Numbered from the stretch's first letter, positions 41,901-51,500 are shown. The stretch is DNA of 64,000 nt from Lactiplantibacillus dongliensis (GCF_005405105.1 NZ_BJDK01000003.1:101309-165308); one strand, 5' to 3'. Translations and numbers: made by a program. The notes: a model not told the origin generated them from the letters alone.

Positions 41901-44078
41901 TTAGTTAATATTTTTTGTTTTTCCATTAATGACAACTGTTAACGGCTGACCTTCAATTAAAACAACTTTGATCTCCCTAAAATGTAATTGTATTTCTAAC
42001 AACCGTTTTTGAAATCTGATTCGATAAACCAACTCATCGATTTTTTCAGGTAGCTGATTGCTCAAATGTAATTTACCGTCACTAACATATAATCCAGAAA
42101 AACCATATGTTAACCCTAACCAGCTACCACCTAAATTAGCTTCATGCAAACCATCCTTAGCATTACCTTGTAAATCGACCAAATCCATCAACGCTGTATC
42201 CATATAGTAATCATATGCTTTATCAGTCAACCGAAGACGACTGGCCAAGATACTAAAAATTGAACGTGATAAAGATGAATCGTGCGTGGTGATTTTTTCA
42301 TAATAGTCAAAATCACGTTGTAATTGAGCTTGCTCCTGATCATTTGGAAAGAGCATCTCGGCTAAAAGTGTATCGGCTTGTTTATTGACCCTATGCCGAT
42401 AGATCATTAACGGATGATAATTCAATAGCAACGGATACTTAGTCGCTGGTGTCGTTTCGAATGGCCAAGTTGGCATCGCCGGCGACTCATCATCTTGCTC
42501 AGTAATCATTAGTTGCTGGTCATATGGAAGATACATATTATTTGCAGCCTCTTCAAATAAAGCGTTTTCTTTTTGGCTAGCTGTTAAATACCCATGCTTA
42601 ATTAACCAAGCAGCAAAGGCTAGGTTCTCTTTAGCCAAGCGGTTCGTATAATAATTATTATCTACCAAGGCCGTATATTCATCTGGTCCAGTCACTTTAT
42701 ATAGACAAAACTTTTGATGACCATCACGAAGGCTCCAACTACCATAAGCTAACCAAAAACGCGCCGTCTCTAACACAACAAGGGCACCTTTTTGTTGTAA
42801 AAAGTCTTCATCACCCGTCACATCAAAATACAATTTTATAGCATGCGCAATATCAGCATTAATATGATATTGTGCGGTTCCGGCAGGATAGTAGGCACTG
42901 GCTTCTTCACCATTGATTGTTCGCCAAGCAAATAGTGCACCGGCAGTCACACCTAGTTCGCGAGCTCGTTTACGTGCTTGTGGTAAAACACGATAACGAT
43001 AGCTTAGTAACTGCTTAGCAATTTGGGGTTGCGTATAGATAAAGAATGGTAGCATATACATCTCAGTATCCCAGAAATAATGACCTTCATAGCCTGGACC
43101 AGTAATACCCTTAGCAGCAATATTAGCCAAACCATTTTTACCGGCTGACTGGTATAGCTGGAACAAATTGTATTGGATGCCTTTTTGTAATTTAGTATCA
43201 TCAATTTTAATTTGAGCTGTCTGCCAAAATTCCTTTAGAATGGCCGTATTAGTCAACACAAAGTCATATTGTTTTGAAATTTCATTAAGTCCATTATCAA
43301 TTTCACTAATTTGTCTAACAAATTCAAACGTCACCGTCTGCCCAATTTCAATTTGGCCATGACCACTAAACCCATTCTTAGTTTCGGCTTCTTTAAAATT
43401 CTTAGGTAGCTCGACCACCGCATCACGCTCTGCAATAGTCTGATTAGTTGTACCTGTTGTTAAATTCCAACTTATTGTACCTTTATCCAAACTCATGTTA
43501 GTCGTTTTTAGTTGCGCTTTTCGTAGGGCAATCCGCGGATCATCATCACTATTTGCACCATCTTCAGTGGTTACAAATAATGGTCGATTAAACCGCAATT
43601 CCCCTTCATAGTTAAGCGAAGTTAGCTGATAACTTAGCTTAATCTGATGTAATCCATCAAGAGAGACTATTGAGACTACTGCTAACCGGAATTTTTCTTG
43701 CTCAACTGTTGTAATATCATAAAGTTCTCGCAACTCTCCTGTTTCAAAATCTAGCTCGGTTTGCGCTAACGTCACCGACCAGTCACCGTCTTTAGCCGAA
43801 CTACTTTTACTAGTTGCTAGATCAAAATTACGTGGACTTGCTAAGGAAACAATTGTCTGATGTTCCTTAGCATAGCCATATGCCGATTCCCCATAAACGA
43901 TAGGATTTGTTTCAAAAAAGCCATTGACTAGCATGACTGGTAGCTTATTAGCTCGACTACCTGTAAACGGAATTGAGTCTCGAACCCCAAAATGACCATC
44001 ACCGATAGCAAAAATTGTTTCTAAATATTGCCGTTCTTTTGTTGCGACATCTGCTAACGTTAGGGTATGTTTTTCCAT
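41901..44078 (-). CDS. GH65 glycoside phosphorylase, second type
   Basis: A 725-aa GH65 enzyme only distantly similar to the one at 37952-40309. The barrel block is GHYFWDTEMYMLPFFIYT and the acid glutamate is in VTGPDEYTALVDNNYYTN (about 464); KITTHDSSLSRS follows in the barrel's end. The N-terminal GDGHFGVRDSIP replaces the GNGYMGIR form. I set the start at ATG 44078 (GAGGTGGG upstream). It is coupled with pgmB, giving a two-gene unit for phosphorolysis. No transporter of its own is present, so it probably shares the ABC system, acting on a different alpha-glucosidic linkage. Substrate unknown. Confidence 0.88.
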   Translation of the reverse strand: MEKHTLTLADVATKERQYLETIFAIGDGHFGVRDSIPFTGSRANKLPVMLVNGFFETNPIVYGESAYGYAKEHQTIVSLASPRNFDLATSKSSSAKDGDWSVTLAQTELDFETGELRELYDITTVEQEKFRLAVVSIVSLDGLHQIKLSYQLTSLNYEGELRFNRPLFVTTEDGANSDDDPRIALRKAQLKTTNMSLDKGTISWNLTTGTTNQTIAERDAVVELPKNFKEAETKNGFSGHGQIEIGQTVTFEFVRQISEIDNGLNEISKQYDFVLTNTAILKEFWQTAQIKIDDTKLQKGIQYNLFQLYQSAGKNGLANIAAKGITGPGYEGHYFWDTEMYMLPFFIYTQPQIAKQLLSYRYRVLPQARKRARELGVTAGALFAWRTINGEEASAYYPAGTAQYHINADIAHAIKLYFDVTGDEDFLQQKGALVVLETARFWLAYGSWSLRDGHQKFCLYKVTGPDEYTALVDNNYYTNRLAKENLAFAAWLIKHGYLTASQKENALFEEAANNMYLPYDQQLMITEQDDESPAMPTWPFETTPATKYPLLLNYHPLMIYRHRVNKQADTLLAEMLFPNDQEQAQLQRDFDYYEKITTHDSSLSRSIFSILASRLRLTDKAYDYYMDTALMDLVDLQGNAKDGLHEANLGGSWLGLTYGFSGLYVSDGKLHLSNQLPEKIDELVYRIRFQKRLLEIQLHFREIKVVLIEGQPLTVVINGKTKNIN

Positions 44079-44134
44079 TATCTTCCCACCTCGCATGACA
44101 CTGTTTTATAATTGAATAAACCAATTGCATGTGT

Positions 44135-44162
44135 AGTATAGCATTTTACGAAAACGTTTTCA
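44135..44162 (-). promoter_or_regulatory. Promoter/operator of GH65-pgmB unit
   Basis: A minus-strand TATACT (44135-44140) lies next to CGAAAACGTTTTCA (44149-44162), which fits both cre (13 of 14) and a LacI-type palindrome and would cover the -35 position. Confidence 0.6.
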
Positions 44163-44190
44163 TTAACTTGACCATTATTTTATTAATTAC

Positions 44191-45234
44191 CGCGTAGTGC
44201 TAGGTTTGTAATAATCCAAAAAATTAAATAGCGAACTCGGGTCTAAAGCATGCAAAAAGCCCGCATTTGCGGTAACTTCTAAGGCATCTAAACCAAGAAA
44301 GAAGAATCGTAAATGCTAGGCCTCCCTAAAGTTATCGCAAAATTCAATCCAATTCAAATTTCTGTCATGAAATCCGTGTCAATTATCAAACATTTCTATG
44401 AAAAGCTAACGAAAGAGTTCCGGTATCGTTGTAATTATCGTGAGCTTAAGGTTAGTGATCTTATCATTTTGGCTTGTATGTTGACTCGAATTGATTTGTA
44501 CGAATCCAGTGAATCGCATTTCCATCAAATGTTAGTGGCTTCAGGAATCGTTATCCCAGAAAGAAGTCGCTACAATCGGCGCTGTTGTCAATTGAAGGGT
44601 GCAGAAAAGCTAATTCGACTTTGGATGTTGAATGAATTTGTACATTAGCCAGCTTATGAAATCATTGATAGTGCGCCAATTACTTTAGTTTCAGCGCGGC
44701 ACAGCAATCAAGCAAAAGGCTTGCGAAATATTGTCAATAAAGGCTATAACGCCACCAAACAGACTTATTATTATGGATTCAAATTACACGCCGTCTTGAC
44801 TAACGGTGGTTACTTTGTTAATTGGGAATTAACATCGACTTCCATAGACGACCATAAGGCAGCCGTTGAATTATTAAATAAGAGTCCCACCAAATATGTT
44901 CTAGCAGATGGCGGTTATTTAAGCCGACCATTGCAAAAATTTCTAAAACAGACCTATGGCATTCATCTTTGGTTTCCATTGTGTAAAATATGCGACCAAA
45001 TGATCGAACTAACCCGGCATTCTTAAAGAGCCAACGACGACATATTGAAACAGCTTTTAACAATTTGAATACTGTTGGTCACTTTGAGCACCCAGGAACT
45101 GATACAATGAGTGACTTGGATAGCCGTCTATCAACGATCTTTCTTTGGAACACGATCAAAACTCATGAGCAATTACAGCAAGGAAACGGTGGACTTAGAA
45201 TCAATGATTGAGTGAATTAACCTAGCACAACGCG
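44191..45234 (+). mobile_element. Decayed IS982-family insertion sequence
   Basis: About 1044 bp bounded by inverted repeats CGCGTAGTGCTAGGTT (44191-44206) and, reversed, CGCGTTGTGCTAGGTT (45219-45234), 15 of 16 identical. It contains a broken IS982-type transposase. The length fits the family. No clear target duplication is seen. It sits between the GH65-pgmB unit and a HAD phosphatase gene and may have separated once adjacent sugar genes. Confidence 0.75.
44313..45211 (+). pseudogene. IS982-family transposase, disrupted
   Basis: The three fragments read as one IS982 DDE transposase. An in-frame TAG at 44646-44648 interrupts it, after which the same frame resumes (AYEIIDSAPITLVSARHSNQ, first Asp of DDE). 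Then YYYGFKLHAVLTNGG and LADGGYLSRPLQKFL (second Asp) follow. A frameshift near 44985 moves the C-terminus, with RRHIETAFNNL supplying the Glu, into another frame ending at 45211. With one nonsense and one frameshift mutation the element is not autonomous. Confidence 0.88.
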
Positions 45235-45294
45235 TTACATTAATGAATAAATGGCAATTTATCCAACGTAAGATAAATCACCATTTACTTTTCA

Positions 45295-45915
45295 CTATAT
45301 TAATGTTAATAAATCAGCTGGACTTTTTAGCACATACTTAGCAAATTCAAATTTAGTCCCAGGTAAAGCTCCCCAGGAGGCAGCTGCAAAATCTATACCA
45401 GCTTCATATGCGGCTTGCATATCATACATACTATCACCAACATACAAAGTTGATTTTTTACGCAAATCATGATGATGAATAGTAAACAATAGAGGATCTC
45501 CACTCGGCTTAGGCTTCTCAGTATCATCTGAAGTAGTTATAATCTTTAAATCAGCAATTTCTGGGAACAATTTTGTCTCGTCAAAAAATTGTTTCTTGTT
45601 TTTTGACGTCACCACTCCAATTTTAATTTTTTCTTGTATTAATTTTTCTAATAATTCTTTAATTCCTGTAAAATAACTTAGCTTATACATATTCTTTGAA
45701 AAATCAACACTGTACCGTTCTAAGACTCTTTGCCAATTTTCGACTCCAAATCTCTTCAAAATCTCATCACCAGGCATACCAATTAAACTTCTAAATCTAG
45801 AGACCGGTATATCTATTCCTTCTTTTAGAGTACTTTTTTGCAAGGTTTCAGCAATCAGAAAAGCTGAATTAACTAACGTATTATCAATATCAAATAAAAC
45901 ATTTGTATATGCCAT
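45295..45915 (-). CDS. HAD-superfamily phosphatase (phosphoglycolate-phosphatase-like)
   Basis: A 206-aa HAD subfamily IA hydrolase: FDIDNTLVNS (nucleophile Asp9, Asp11), a helical cap, VVTSKNKK, the lysine in KPKPSGDP and the acidic GDSMYDMQAA. It is probably a small-molecule sugar-phosphate phosphatase. It follows the polyol dehydrogenase genes on the same strand but after a terminator, so it is a separate unit. Substrate cannot be inferred. Confidence 0.82.
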   Translation of the reverse strand: MAYTNVLFDIDNTLVNSAFLIAETLQKSTLKEGIDIPVSRFRSLIGMPGDEILKRFGVENWQRVLERYSVDFSKNMYKLSYFTGIKELLEKLIQEKIKIGVVTSKNKKQFFDETKLFPEIADLKIITTSDDTEKPKPSGDPLLFTIHHHDLRKKSTLYVGDSMYDMQAAYEAGIDFAAASWGALPGTKFEFAKYVLKSPADLLTLI

Positions 45916-45950
45916 TAAATAATCTCCTCATTCTTCATACTAGTTTCCTA

Positions 45951-45985
45951 AAAAAGGTGCTAGAACCAATGGGCCCCAGCACCTT
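45951..45985 (-). terminator. Terminator of the galactitol-type PTS operon
   Basis: Minus-strand stem AAGGTGCT...AGCACCTT followed by TTTTTT, about 60 bp after the dehydrogenase stop. Confidence 0.85.
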
Positions 45986-46046
45986 ATTAAGGAGGTTTGT
46001 AATTCAATTATTTCTTAATATGTCATCGTAAAAGTTTAAATATTAA

Positions 46047-47129
46047 CTAGTCGGCTAAATCTGGATCGTCTGGATTTGAAGCAATAACAACCTTTAATTC
46101 CTTACCAGCCATCATCGCATCAAAGGCATCACGCCAATGTTCGAGGTCAAAGACCTTAGTAATCATCGCGTCTTGGTTGATTGCACCTTTGCTTTCAAGG
46201 TGTAACGCAATTGGCCAGTCGTATGGGTTTTGTGAACGTGAACCACGATAAGTGATTTCATGCTGGATAATTGAACGTTCGTCCAATTCGTTCATTGGCT
46301 TTGCAAAGAGGCCGACTTGTTGGAAAGTCCCACCCTTACGGATTAATGGTAAGGCCGCGTTAACTGCTGGTGTCGCACCAGAACAGTCATAGACCTTAGT
46401 TACACCAACACCATCAGTAGCGTCCATGATAATCTTAGCCAAATCTTGAGTTTGGGTATCGATGATTAAGTCTGCACCTAATTCTTTAGCAATTTGGAGC
46501 CGATCAGCATCTTTAGTAATCCCAGAAACGAAGACTTTAGCCCCGATTTCCTTAGCGATTTGCAATGAGAGCAAGCCCATTGGTCCTGGTCCCATGATTA
46601 ACAAAGTATCATGCAACGTAAATGGCGTCTTTTGATACATGGCATGGACACATGATGCTAATGGTTCAGACATGGCCGCCATCTTGTAAGAAACATTATC
46701 TGGCAAGACGTGAGCACTTTCTTCACGGGTCAAGACGTAGTTAGCCATTGAGCCGTTCGCTTTCGTCCCGATACCAACCCGGTTAGGGCATAAGTTGTAT
46801 TCTTTATCTTGGCAATAAACACAGGTTTCATCGGTTGCAAAAGTTGTTTCACTAGTAACTCGATCACCGGGCTTCAAATTCTTAACATCAGGTCCAACTT
46901 TAACAACTTTACCAGAAAATTCGTGGCCTAAAACCAGCGGAGTCACAGCATTCGCATATTGACCCTTAAAAGTATGAATATCAGTCCCACAAATCCCAGT
47001 ATATGCTACTTTCAGCAGAACCTTATCCCCAGTAACTTCAGGAATTGGAATTTGTTTCAGTTCCATATTATCGTAACCAGGTTCCGTTTTTACAACCGCT
47101 TCCATTGTTTTCGTTGCTACATCATCCAT
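46047..47129 (-). CDS. Zinc-dependent polyol dehydrogenase 1
   Basis: A 360-aa medium-chain dehydrogenase. Catalytic-zinc residues are in GICGTDIHTFKG (Cys) and LGHEFSGKVV (His-Glu). The structural-zinc lobe reads DETCVYCQDKEYNLC, lacking one of the four usual cysteines. The NAD motif is MGPGPMGLLSLQIAKEIGA. It resembles sorbitol/threonine dehydrogenases and would oxidise a polyol or polyol phosphate to a ketose form. It is last in the PTS operon, 32 bp after dehydrogenase 2. Two different dehydrogenases behind one PTS suggest two oxidation steps or two substrates. Confidence 0.88.
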   Translation of the reverse strand: MDDVATKTMEAVVKTEPGYDNMELKQIPIPEVTGDKVLLKVAYTGICGTDIHTFKGQYANAVTPLVLGHEFSGKVVKVGPDVKNLKPGDRVTSETTFATDETCVYCQDKEYNLCPNRVGIGTKANGSMANYVLTREESAHVLPDNVSYKMAAMSEPLASCVHAMYQKTPFTLHDTLLIMGPGPMGLLSLQIAKEIGAKVFVSGITKDADRLQIAKELGADLIIDTQTQDLAKIIMDATDGVGVTKVYDCSGATPAVNAALPLIRKGGTFQQVGLFAKPMNELDERSIIQHEITYRGSRSQNPYDWPIALHLESKGAINQDAMITKVFDLEHWRDAFDAMMAGKELKVVIASNPDDPDLAD

Positions 47130-47161
47130 AATCTAATAGCGCCTCCGTTAATATTTATAAC

Positions 47162-48223
47162 TTATTTTTCCCCGTCTTTAATGCCATTCGGGTAGAACAT
47201 TACTTTGTTATATGATTCAGAACGAGTTGTAATCATATTAAATGCTTCTTGCATCTGATCTAATGTAAACTTATGAGTAATTAAATCATCAATCTTAACT
47301 TTGCCAGAATTTACAAAATCAATTGATGTTGTCCATTCTTTACCTGGGAAGGGTGCAGAATAGGAATTCCAAAAACCTTTAAGTGTCAATTCATGTCTAA
47401 AGATACTTTCAAATGCTTGTTGATGTAAAGTAACATCAGCATAAGCAATACCAACATATCCAATCTTTCCACGGCGTGCTGTGACAAGCATAGTTTGTTC
47501 TTCAGTAATCTTTGAGCCTGCACATTCCATCGAAATATTGACACCACGATTATTAGTAATTCGATTGATTTCTTCTACTAAGTTAACCTTGGCTGAATTA
47601 ATTACATGGGTACAACCTTCTTCAGTTCCCTTTTTGAGTTTTTCATCATCAATATCAATTCCAATAATATCTTTGACACCGGCAACCTTTAAAAGCCGAA
47701 CAACTAAGTCACCAACAGTTCCCAAACCGAAGACAGCAACACTATCACCAATTTCAGCATGAATGCCAAACACCGCATGAGCTGCCACAGCCATCGGTTC
47801 AATCAGAGCACCTTCTTCATAACTCATGCTACCGATATCGAGGACGTTTTCTGCTGGAACATTAACAAATTGCTCAAATCCACCATCTTCTTGCTGACCT
47901 AACATGGAATAATTTTCACACATTTGAAACATACCAACCTTGCAGTAATAACAATGATAACAAGGCATAAATGGTGCAACCGCAACTCGTTCATTTAACG
48001 ATACATCGTCGACACCAGAACCAAGCTTTACAACTTTGCCAGCAAATTCATGCCCCATAATTGAAGGAAAGCCATACTTCCATCCCGACTTCATCTTATG
48101 ACTATCAGAGCCACAGGTCCCAGCAGCCATAACTTGAACTTGAACTTGACCAGCTTTAGGATCTTTAATCTCAGTTTCACGAACTTCAAATTTATTTAGA
48201 TCAGTTAACAATGACGCTTTCAT
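47162..48223 (-). CDS. Zinc-dependent polyol(-phosphate) dehydrogenase 2 (GatD-like)
   Basis: A 353-aa medium-chain dehydrogenase. Catalytic zinc: GTCGSDSHKMKSG and MGHEFAGKVVKLG. Structural zinc is complete: PCYHCYYCKVGMFQMC. NAD motif VFGLGTVGDLVVRLLKVAGV. Similar to galactitol-1-phosphate 5-dehydrogenase and sorbitol dehydrogenase. It follows the PTS IIC gene by 33 bp, so its likely substrate is the polyol phosphate delivered by that PTS, giving tagatose 6-phosphate or a pentulose phosphate. The phosphoketolase nearby would fit a pentitol product. Confidence 0.88.
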   Translation of the reverse strand: MKASLLTDLNKFEVRETEIKDPKAGQVQVQVMAAGTCGSDSHKMKSGWKYGFPSIMGHEFAGKVVKLGSGVDDVSLNERVAVAPFMPCYHCYYCKVGMFQMCENYSMLGQQEDGGFEQFVNVPAENVLDIGSMSYEEGALIEPMAVAAHAVFGIHAEIGDSVAVFGLGTVGDLVVRLLKVAGVKDIIGIDIDDEKLKKGTEEGCTHVINSAKVNLVEEINRITNNRGVNISMECAGSKITEEQTMLVTARRGKIGYVGIAYADVTLHQQAFESIFRHELTLKGFWNSYSAPFPGKEWTTSIDFVNSGKVKIDDLITHKFTLDQMQEAFNMITTRSESYNKVMFYPNGIKDGEK

Positions 48224-48256
48224 TTAAAAAACCTCTTCTAAGACATATATTTAAAT

Positions 48257-49531
48257 TTAAAAGACAGCATTCCATACATACGCTAATTTCAACAGAATCC
48301 AGTTCAAGAAGTTCCCACCCATATCAAGTGATGAAACTTGTGCAGAACCAGCTGGCAATTGAACAACCCCTTGTAACATTGCAGTGTGAACAGTAGCAAA
48401 GTCAGTAGCCATTAACAATGCCAAAGTAATTACAATAGCACCAGCAATAACAGAATGAATAATATTACCTTTACGTGAAGCAACAATCAACGATACATAG
48501 AATGGAATGGTTGCTAAGTCACCGAAAGGCAATACTCGGTTACCAGGTAAAATAACTGCAATGAATAGTGTAATTGGAACTAACAGCAAACCAGTTGCCA
48601 AGGTAGCAGGTGCACCAGTTGAAAGAGCAGCATCCATACCTAAATAGATTTCTCGCCCTTCACCATAGCGTTTAGTCAAGACATCACGAGCTGATTCTGA
48701 AATTGGAATTAAACCTTCCATTAGTAACTTAACCATCCGTGGCATTAACATCATTACGGCACCCATGTTAATTCCCATCTTCAAAATTCCGGCAACATCA
48801 TAGCCACCTAAGGCTGCAATAGCAGCACCAATAATAATACCCATCATCATCGGTTCGCCAAAAATACCGAATTTTCTTTGAATAGTTTCTGAGTCAGCGT
48901 GCAAGTTTCTCAAACCAGGCGTCTTAGAAACAACCCATGCAATAGGAATACCAATTAAACCAAAGGCATCACTAGAACCCGTCGGGAAACTAATACCTTC
49001 CAAGCCATAGAAATCTTGAACACTATGAGCGGTACGATCGGCAATGATTAAACAGAATGTCATATATAAAATTGCTGAAATAATACTAAACACCCAACTC
49101 TTAGTTACGATGTACGCAACAGAACCAGCTGCCACCATGTGCCAATAGTTCCAAATATCGATATCCAAAGTCTTGGTAACTTTTAACATAATCAAAATAA
49201 GGTTAACAACTAACAAAATTGGAATCAAAATTGATGATATTGGTTGACCCCATGCACCAGCTGCTGCTGACGGCCAGCCAACATCGACAATTGTTAAATG
49301 AAAACCAAAACGCTTAACCATCGCTTTGGCAGCAGGGCCAATATTGGTGGTTAACAAGTTAATAACTAAGTTAATACCAACCATCCCGATACCAATTGTT
49401 AACGCTGAACGCAATGCTTTAGCAGGTTTTACTCTAAAAACAAGTGCAATAATAAAAATCATGATTGGGAGCATTACAGATGGTCCCATGTTCAAAATAT
49501 ATTGAACGACATTCCCGACTTGTTGCATCAT
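48257..49531 (-). CDS. gatC: PTS galactitol-type EIIC component
   Basis: A 424-aa integral membrane EIIC of the galactitol (Gat) family, with about nine to eleven spans. Visible landmarks are the start MMQQVGNVVQYILNMGPSVM, the GWPSAAAGAWGQPI loop and a central DRTAHSVQDFYGLEGISFP with GEPMMMGIIIG. It forms the translocation channel for a polyol. It is 25 bp after the IIB gene. The family includes galactitol, arabitol and xylitol transporters, so the exact polyol is open. First ATG at 49531 with GGAGGG upstream. Confidence 0.92.
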   Translation of the reverse strand: MMQQVGNVVQYILNMGPSVMLPIMIFIIALVFRVKPAKALRSALTIGIGMVGINLVINLLTTNIGPAAKAMVKRFGFHLTIVDVGWPSAAAGAWGQPISSILIPILLVVNLILIMLKVTKTLDIDIWNYWHMVAAGSVAYIVTKSWVFSIISAILYMTFCLIIADRTAHSVQDFYGLEGISFPTGSSDAFGLIGIPIAWVVSKTPGLRNLHADSETIQRKFGIFGEPMMMGIIIGAAIAALGGYDVAGILKMGINMGAVMMLMPRMVKLLMEGLIPISESARDVLTKRYGEGREIYLGMDAALSTGAPATLATGLLLVPITLFIAVILPGNRVLPFGDLATIPFYVSLIVASRKGNIIHSVIAGAIVITLALLMATDFATVHTAMLQGVVQLPAGSAQVSSLDMGGNFLNWILLKLAYVWNAVF

Positions 49532-49556
49532 TATCCCTCCATCAAGCTAATATACG

Positions 49557-49862
49557 TTAATTTGCTTCATCCTGAATTTTTTTAGCCGTATCAATTACTT
49601 CCTTATTAAGCTTATCAACGCCTAAACCAGTTAAGTACCCCATTGCTTTGATTGTTGGGATGCTATAAGTAGTTGGCAATACAGTAGTTGAAATCAGCAT
49701 ATCGGCATCATCTTGCTTTGACTTTGCTTCAGCAATTTTAATTTGCATTAAATTAACATCAATATTATTTTCTTTAAATAATTCTTCTACCTTACTCATT
49801 ACAACTGTTGATGTTGCAATACCAGCGCCACATGCTACCAAAACATTTACTTTTTTATTCAT
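49557..49862 (-). CDS. gatB: PTS galactitol-type EIIB component
   Basis: A 101-aa EIIB. The phosphocysteine loop is VLVACGAGIATSTVV (Cys11), typical of the GatB/lactose-like fold. It takes phosphate from EIIA and passes it to the polyol during transport. It sits between IIA and IIC genes. Confidence 0.93.
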   Translation of the reverse strand: MNKKVNVLVACGAGIATSTVVMSKVEELFKENNIDVNLMQIKIAEAKSKQDDADMLISTTVLPTTYSIPTIKAMGYLTGLGVDKLNKEVIDTAKKIQDEAN

Positions 49863-49885
49863 AATAGAAAACTCCTCTTATTTTT

Positions 49886-50359
49886 TTATTTACTTAGCAA
49901 GTTATGAACTTGTTCCACAGTTGATACTTCTTCTAATTGTTGAACTAACGAATCATCTTGAATAATAGCCATCAATGCTTGCAACATCTCGAGCTGTGCA
50001 TGTGGCTTATTTAAGCCTAATACGAATGCTAACTTGGCATCTACAGTCTGTTCTGGATCATCCATTCTATTGAACTTTACTGGTGCATCATTCACGACCA
50101 CTGCTACAAATTCTTTTTTGATCGTATCCGCATCAGTATGTGGAATTGCAACACCACGATGTTCTAGTTGTAATCCAGTTGGAAAAGTTGCCTCACGTTT
50201 AATTATCTTCGGTAAAAATTCATCCGTTACAAATCCATTTTCTTTGGCGACTTCATTTACCGAAGTAAAAAGTTCCTCCGTCGTCTTAAATGATGTGTGT
50301 AGAAAGATTAGCTGATCTCTTAAATAATCACTTACTTCAACAGTGCTATCAGATGCCAA
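49886..50359 (-). CDS. gatA: PTS galactitol-type EIIA component
   Basis: A 157-aa EIIA of the mannitol/fructose-Gat type. The phosphorylated histidine is in HRGVAIPHTDAD (His74). It receives phosphate from HPr. It is the first gene of the operon; the promoter upstream has two cre sites. Confidence 0.93.
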   Translation of the reverse strand: MASDSTVEVSDYLRDQLIFLHTSFKTTEELFTSVNEVAKENGFVTDEFLPKIIKREATFPTGLQLEHRGVAIPHTDADTIKKEFVAVVVNDAPVKFNRMDDPEQTVDAKLAFVLGLNKPHAQLEMLQALMAIIQDDSLVQQLEEVSTVEQVHNLLSK

Positions 50360-50386
50360 AATCTTTCACTCCTTTCATGTACGTGT

Positions 50387-50444
50387 TGTAATCGCTTTCA
50401 TGACTAAATTGTATCATCTTGCATTTTGTTTGCAAGCGTTTTCT
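50387..50444 (-). promoter_or_regulatory. PTS operon promoter with two cre sites and inverted repeat
   Basis: Minus-strand TTGCAA (50430-50435) and TACAAT (50408-50413) are 16 bp apart. One cre (50431-50444, 13 of 14) overlaps the -35, and a perfect cre TGAAAGCGATTACA (50387-50400) follows the -10. CTTGC-N9-GCAAG (50418-50436) spans the promoter and may bind the DeoR protein. The rest of this 332-bp gap is AT-rich. Confidence 0.85.
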
Positions 50445-50627
50445 TAAATTTGTTCACAAGTGATTTTCTTCACTATCTAATTTTGCATTGCAATTTAATT
50501 TTGCCAATTCAGTCGTATCAATTAATTAGCTATAATATCCCCGCTGTTAAGCGTTATTTATTTATATATTTTTATATGTTAATTTTTTTATCTTCATAGT
50601 AACTTGTCAATAACACATACACACATG

Positions 50628-50656
50628 CTTTGCAAAATAACGCAAAGTGTTATAGT
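50628..50656 (+). promoter_or_regulatory. deoR-type gene promoter and operator
   Basis: TTTGCA/TTGCAA near 50629-50635 and TATAGT (50651-50656) form a promoter with a 15-16 bp spacer. A perfect inverted repeat CTTTGC-N8-GCAAAG (50628-50647) covers it, which suggests autoregulation. Confidence 0.6.
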
Positions 50657-50691
50657 ATTTCTTTAAAATCAATGTGTGGAGATGATACTGT

Positions 50692-51456
50692 ATGGATGTT
50701 ATGCAAAGGCAAAAGTATATTCTAGATTCACTTAACAAGCAGCAAATCATTAAAATTGCTGACATAAGTAAGGATTTGAATATATCTAGAGAAACTATTA
50801 GAAAGGATATATATACCCTAGACCAGCAAGGATTGGTCCAGGCTATCCGAGGTGGTGCCACCTTACCCGAAAGTGTTAGTGAAACAAGGTATGGCAAGCG
50901 ACAGCATCAAGAAACAACCGAAAAACTACAAATTGCAAACGAAGCCATTAACTTAATTCATGATGGTGATTCTGTATTTATCGACTATGGTACTACTGCC
51001 TTCCAAGTGGCCGAAGCAATCAAAAGAAGTCAACTGCACAACCTGACTATCATTACCACATCATCTTTTGTCGTAAACACTTTACAATTCATTAAAAGCA
51101 TTCAGATGGTCGTTTTAGGTGGAAGTATGAGAACCAGTGAAGGCTCTTTATCTGGTCCCGTTACCTTAGACAACATCCATAACATTTATGCTGATATTGG
51201 ATTCTTTGGCTGTGGCGGAGTTAGTATACAAGCAGGAATTACTAACCATTATGTTGAAGAAGTTGAAGTATCAAAAAAAATGATGACACACTGTAGAACT
51301 AAAGTTGTTTTGGCAGATCACACAAAATTCAAAAAGAATGCTTTATATAAAACAACAAGCGTTGAAAATGTTGATGTCTTAATCTCAGATACGAAACTGG
51401 AACCCGAACTTATTTCCGAATTAAAAGCGGCTTCAGTATCTTTAATCACTACATGA
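50692..51456 (+). CDS. DeoR-family regulator of the PTS operon
   Basis: A 254-aa DeoR/GlpR-type regulator. The HTH is in the first 60 residues (IADISKDLNISRETIRKDIY, then LDQQGLVQAIRGGA). The sensor domain carries the FIDYGTTAFQVAEAI and GCGGV segments expected to bind a sugar phosphate. It is divergent from the PTS operon and lies between it and the phosphoketolase gene. Start ATG 50692 with GGAG upstream. Confidence 0.92.
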   Translation: MDVMQRQKYILDSLNKQQIIKIADISKDLNISRETIRKDIYTLDQQGLVQAIRGGATLPESVSETRYGKRQHQETTEKLQIANEAINLIHDGDSVFIDYGTTAFQVAEAIKRSQLHNLTIITTSSFVVNTLQFIKSIQMVVLGGSMRTSEGSLSGPVTLDNIHNIYADIGFFGCGGVSIQAGITNHYVEEVEVSKKMMTHCRTKVVLADHTKFKKNALYKTTSVENVDVLISDTKLEPELISELKAASVSLITT

Positions 51457-51500
51457 AATATTATTCTTACACTCCATTTATAAAAATTATGCACTTAGCC

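Noticed and set aside
44229..44244. AATAGCGAACTCGGGT as an IS982 terminal repeat
   Set aside because: No matching inverted copy at the other end; the CGCG...GCTAGGTT pair at 44191 and 45219 fits better.
45985..46046. Strong AGGAGG at about 45990 suggesting a gene start
   Set aside because: No open frame of useful length follows on the plus strand.
50607..50897. 96-aa minus-strand frame opposite the DeoR gene
   Set aside because: Shadow of the DeoR coding region and its promoter; no ribosome site.
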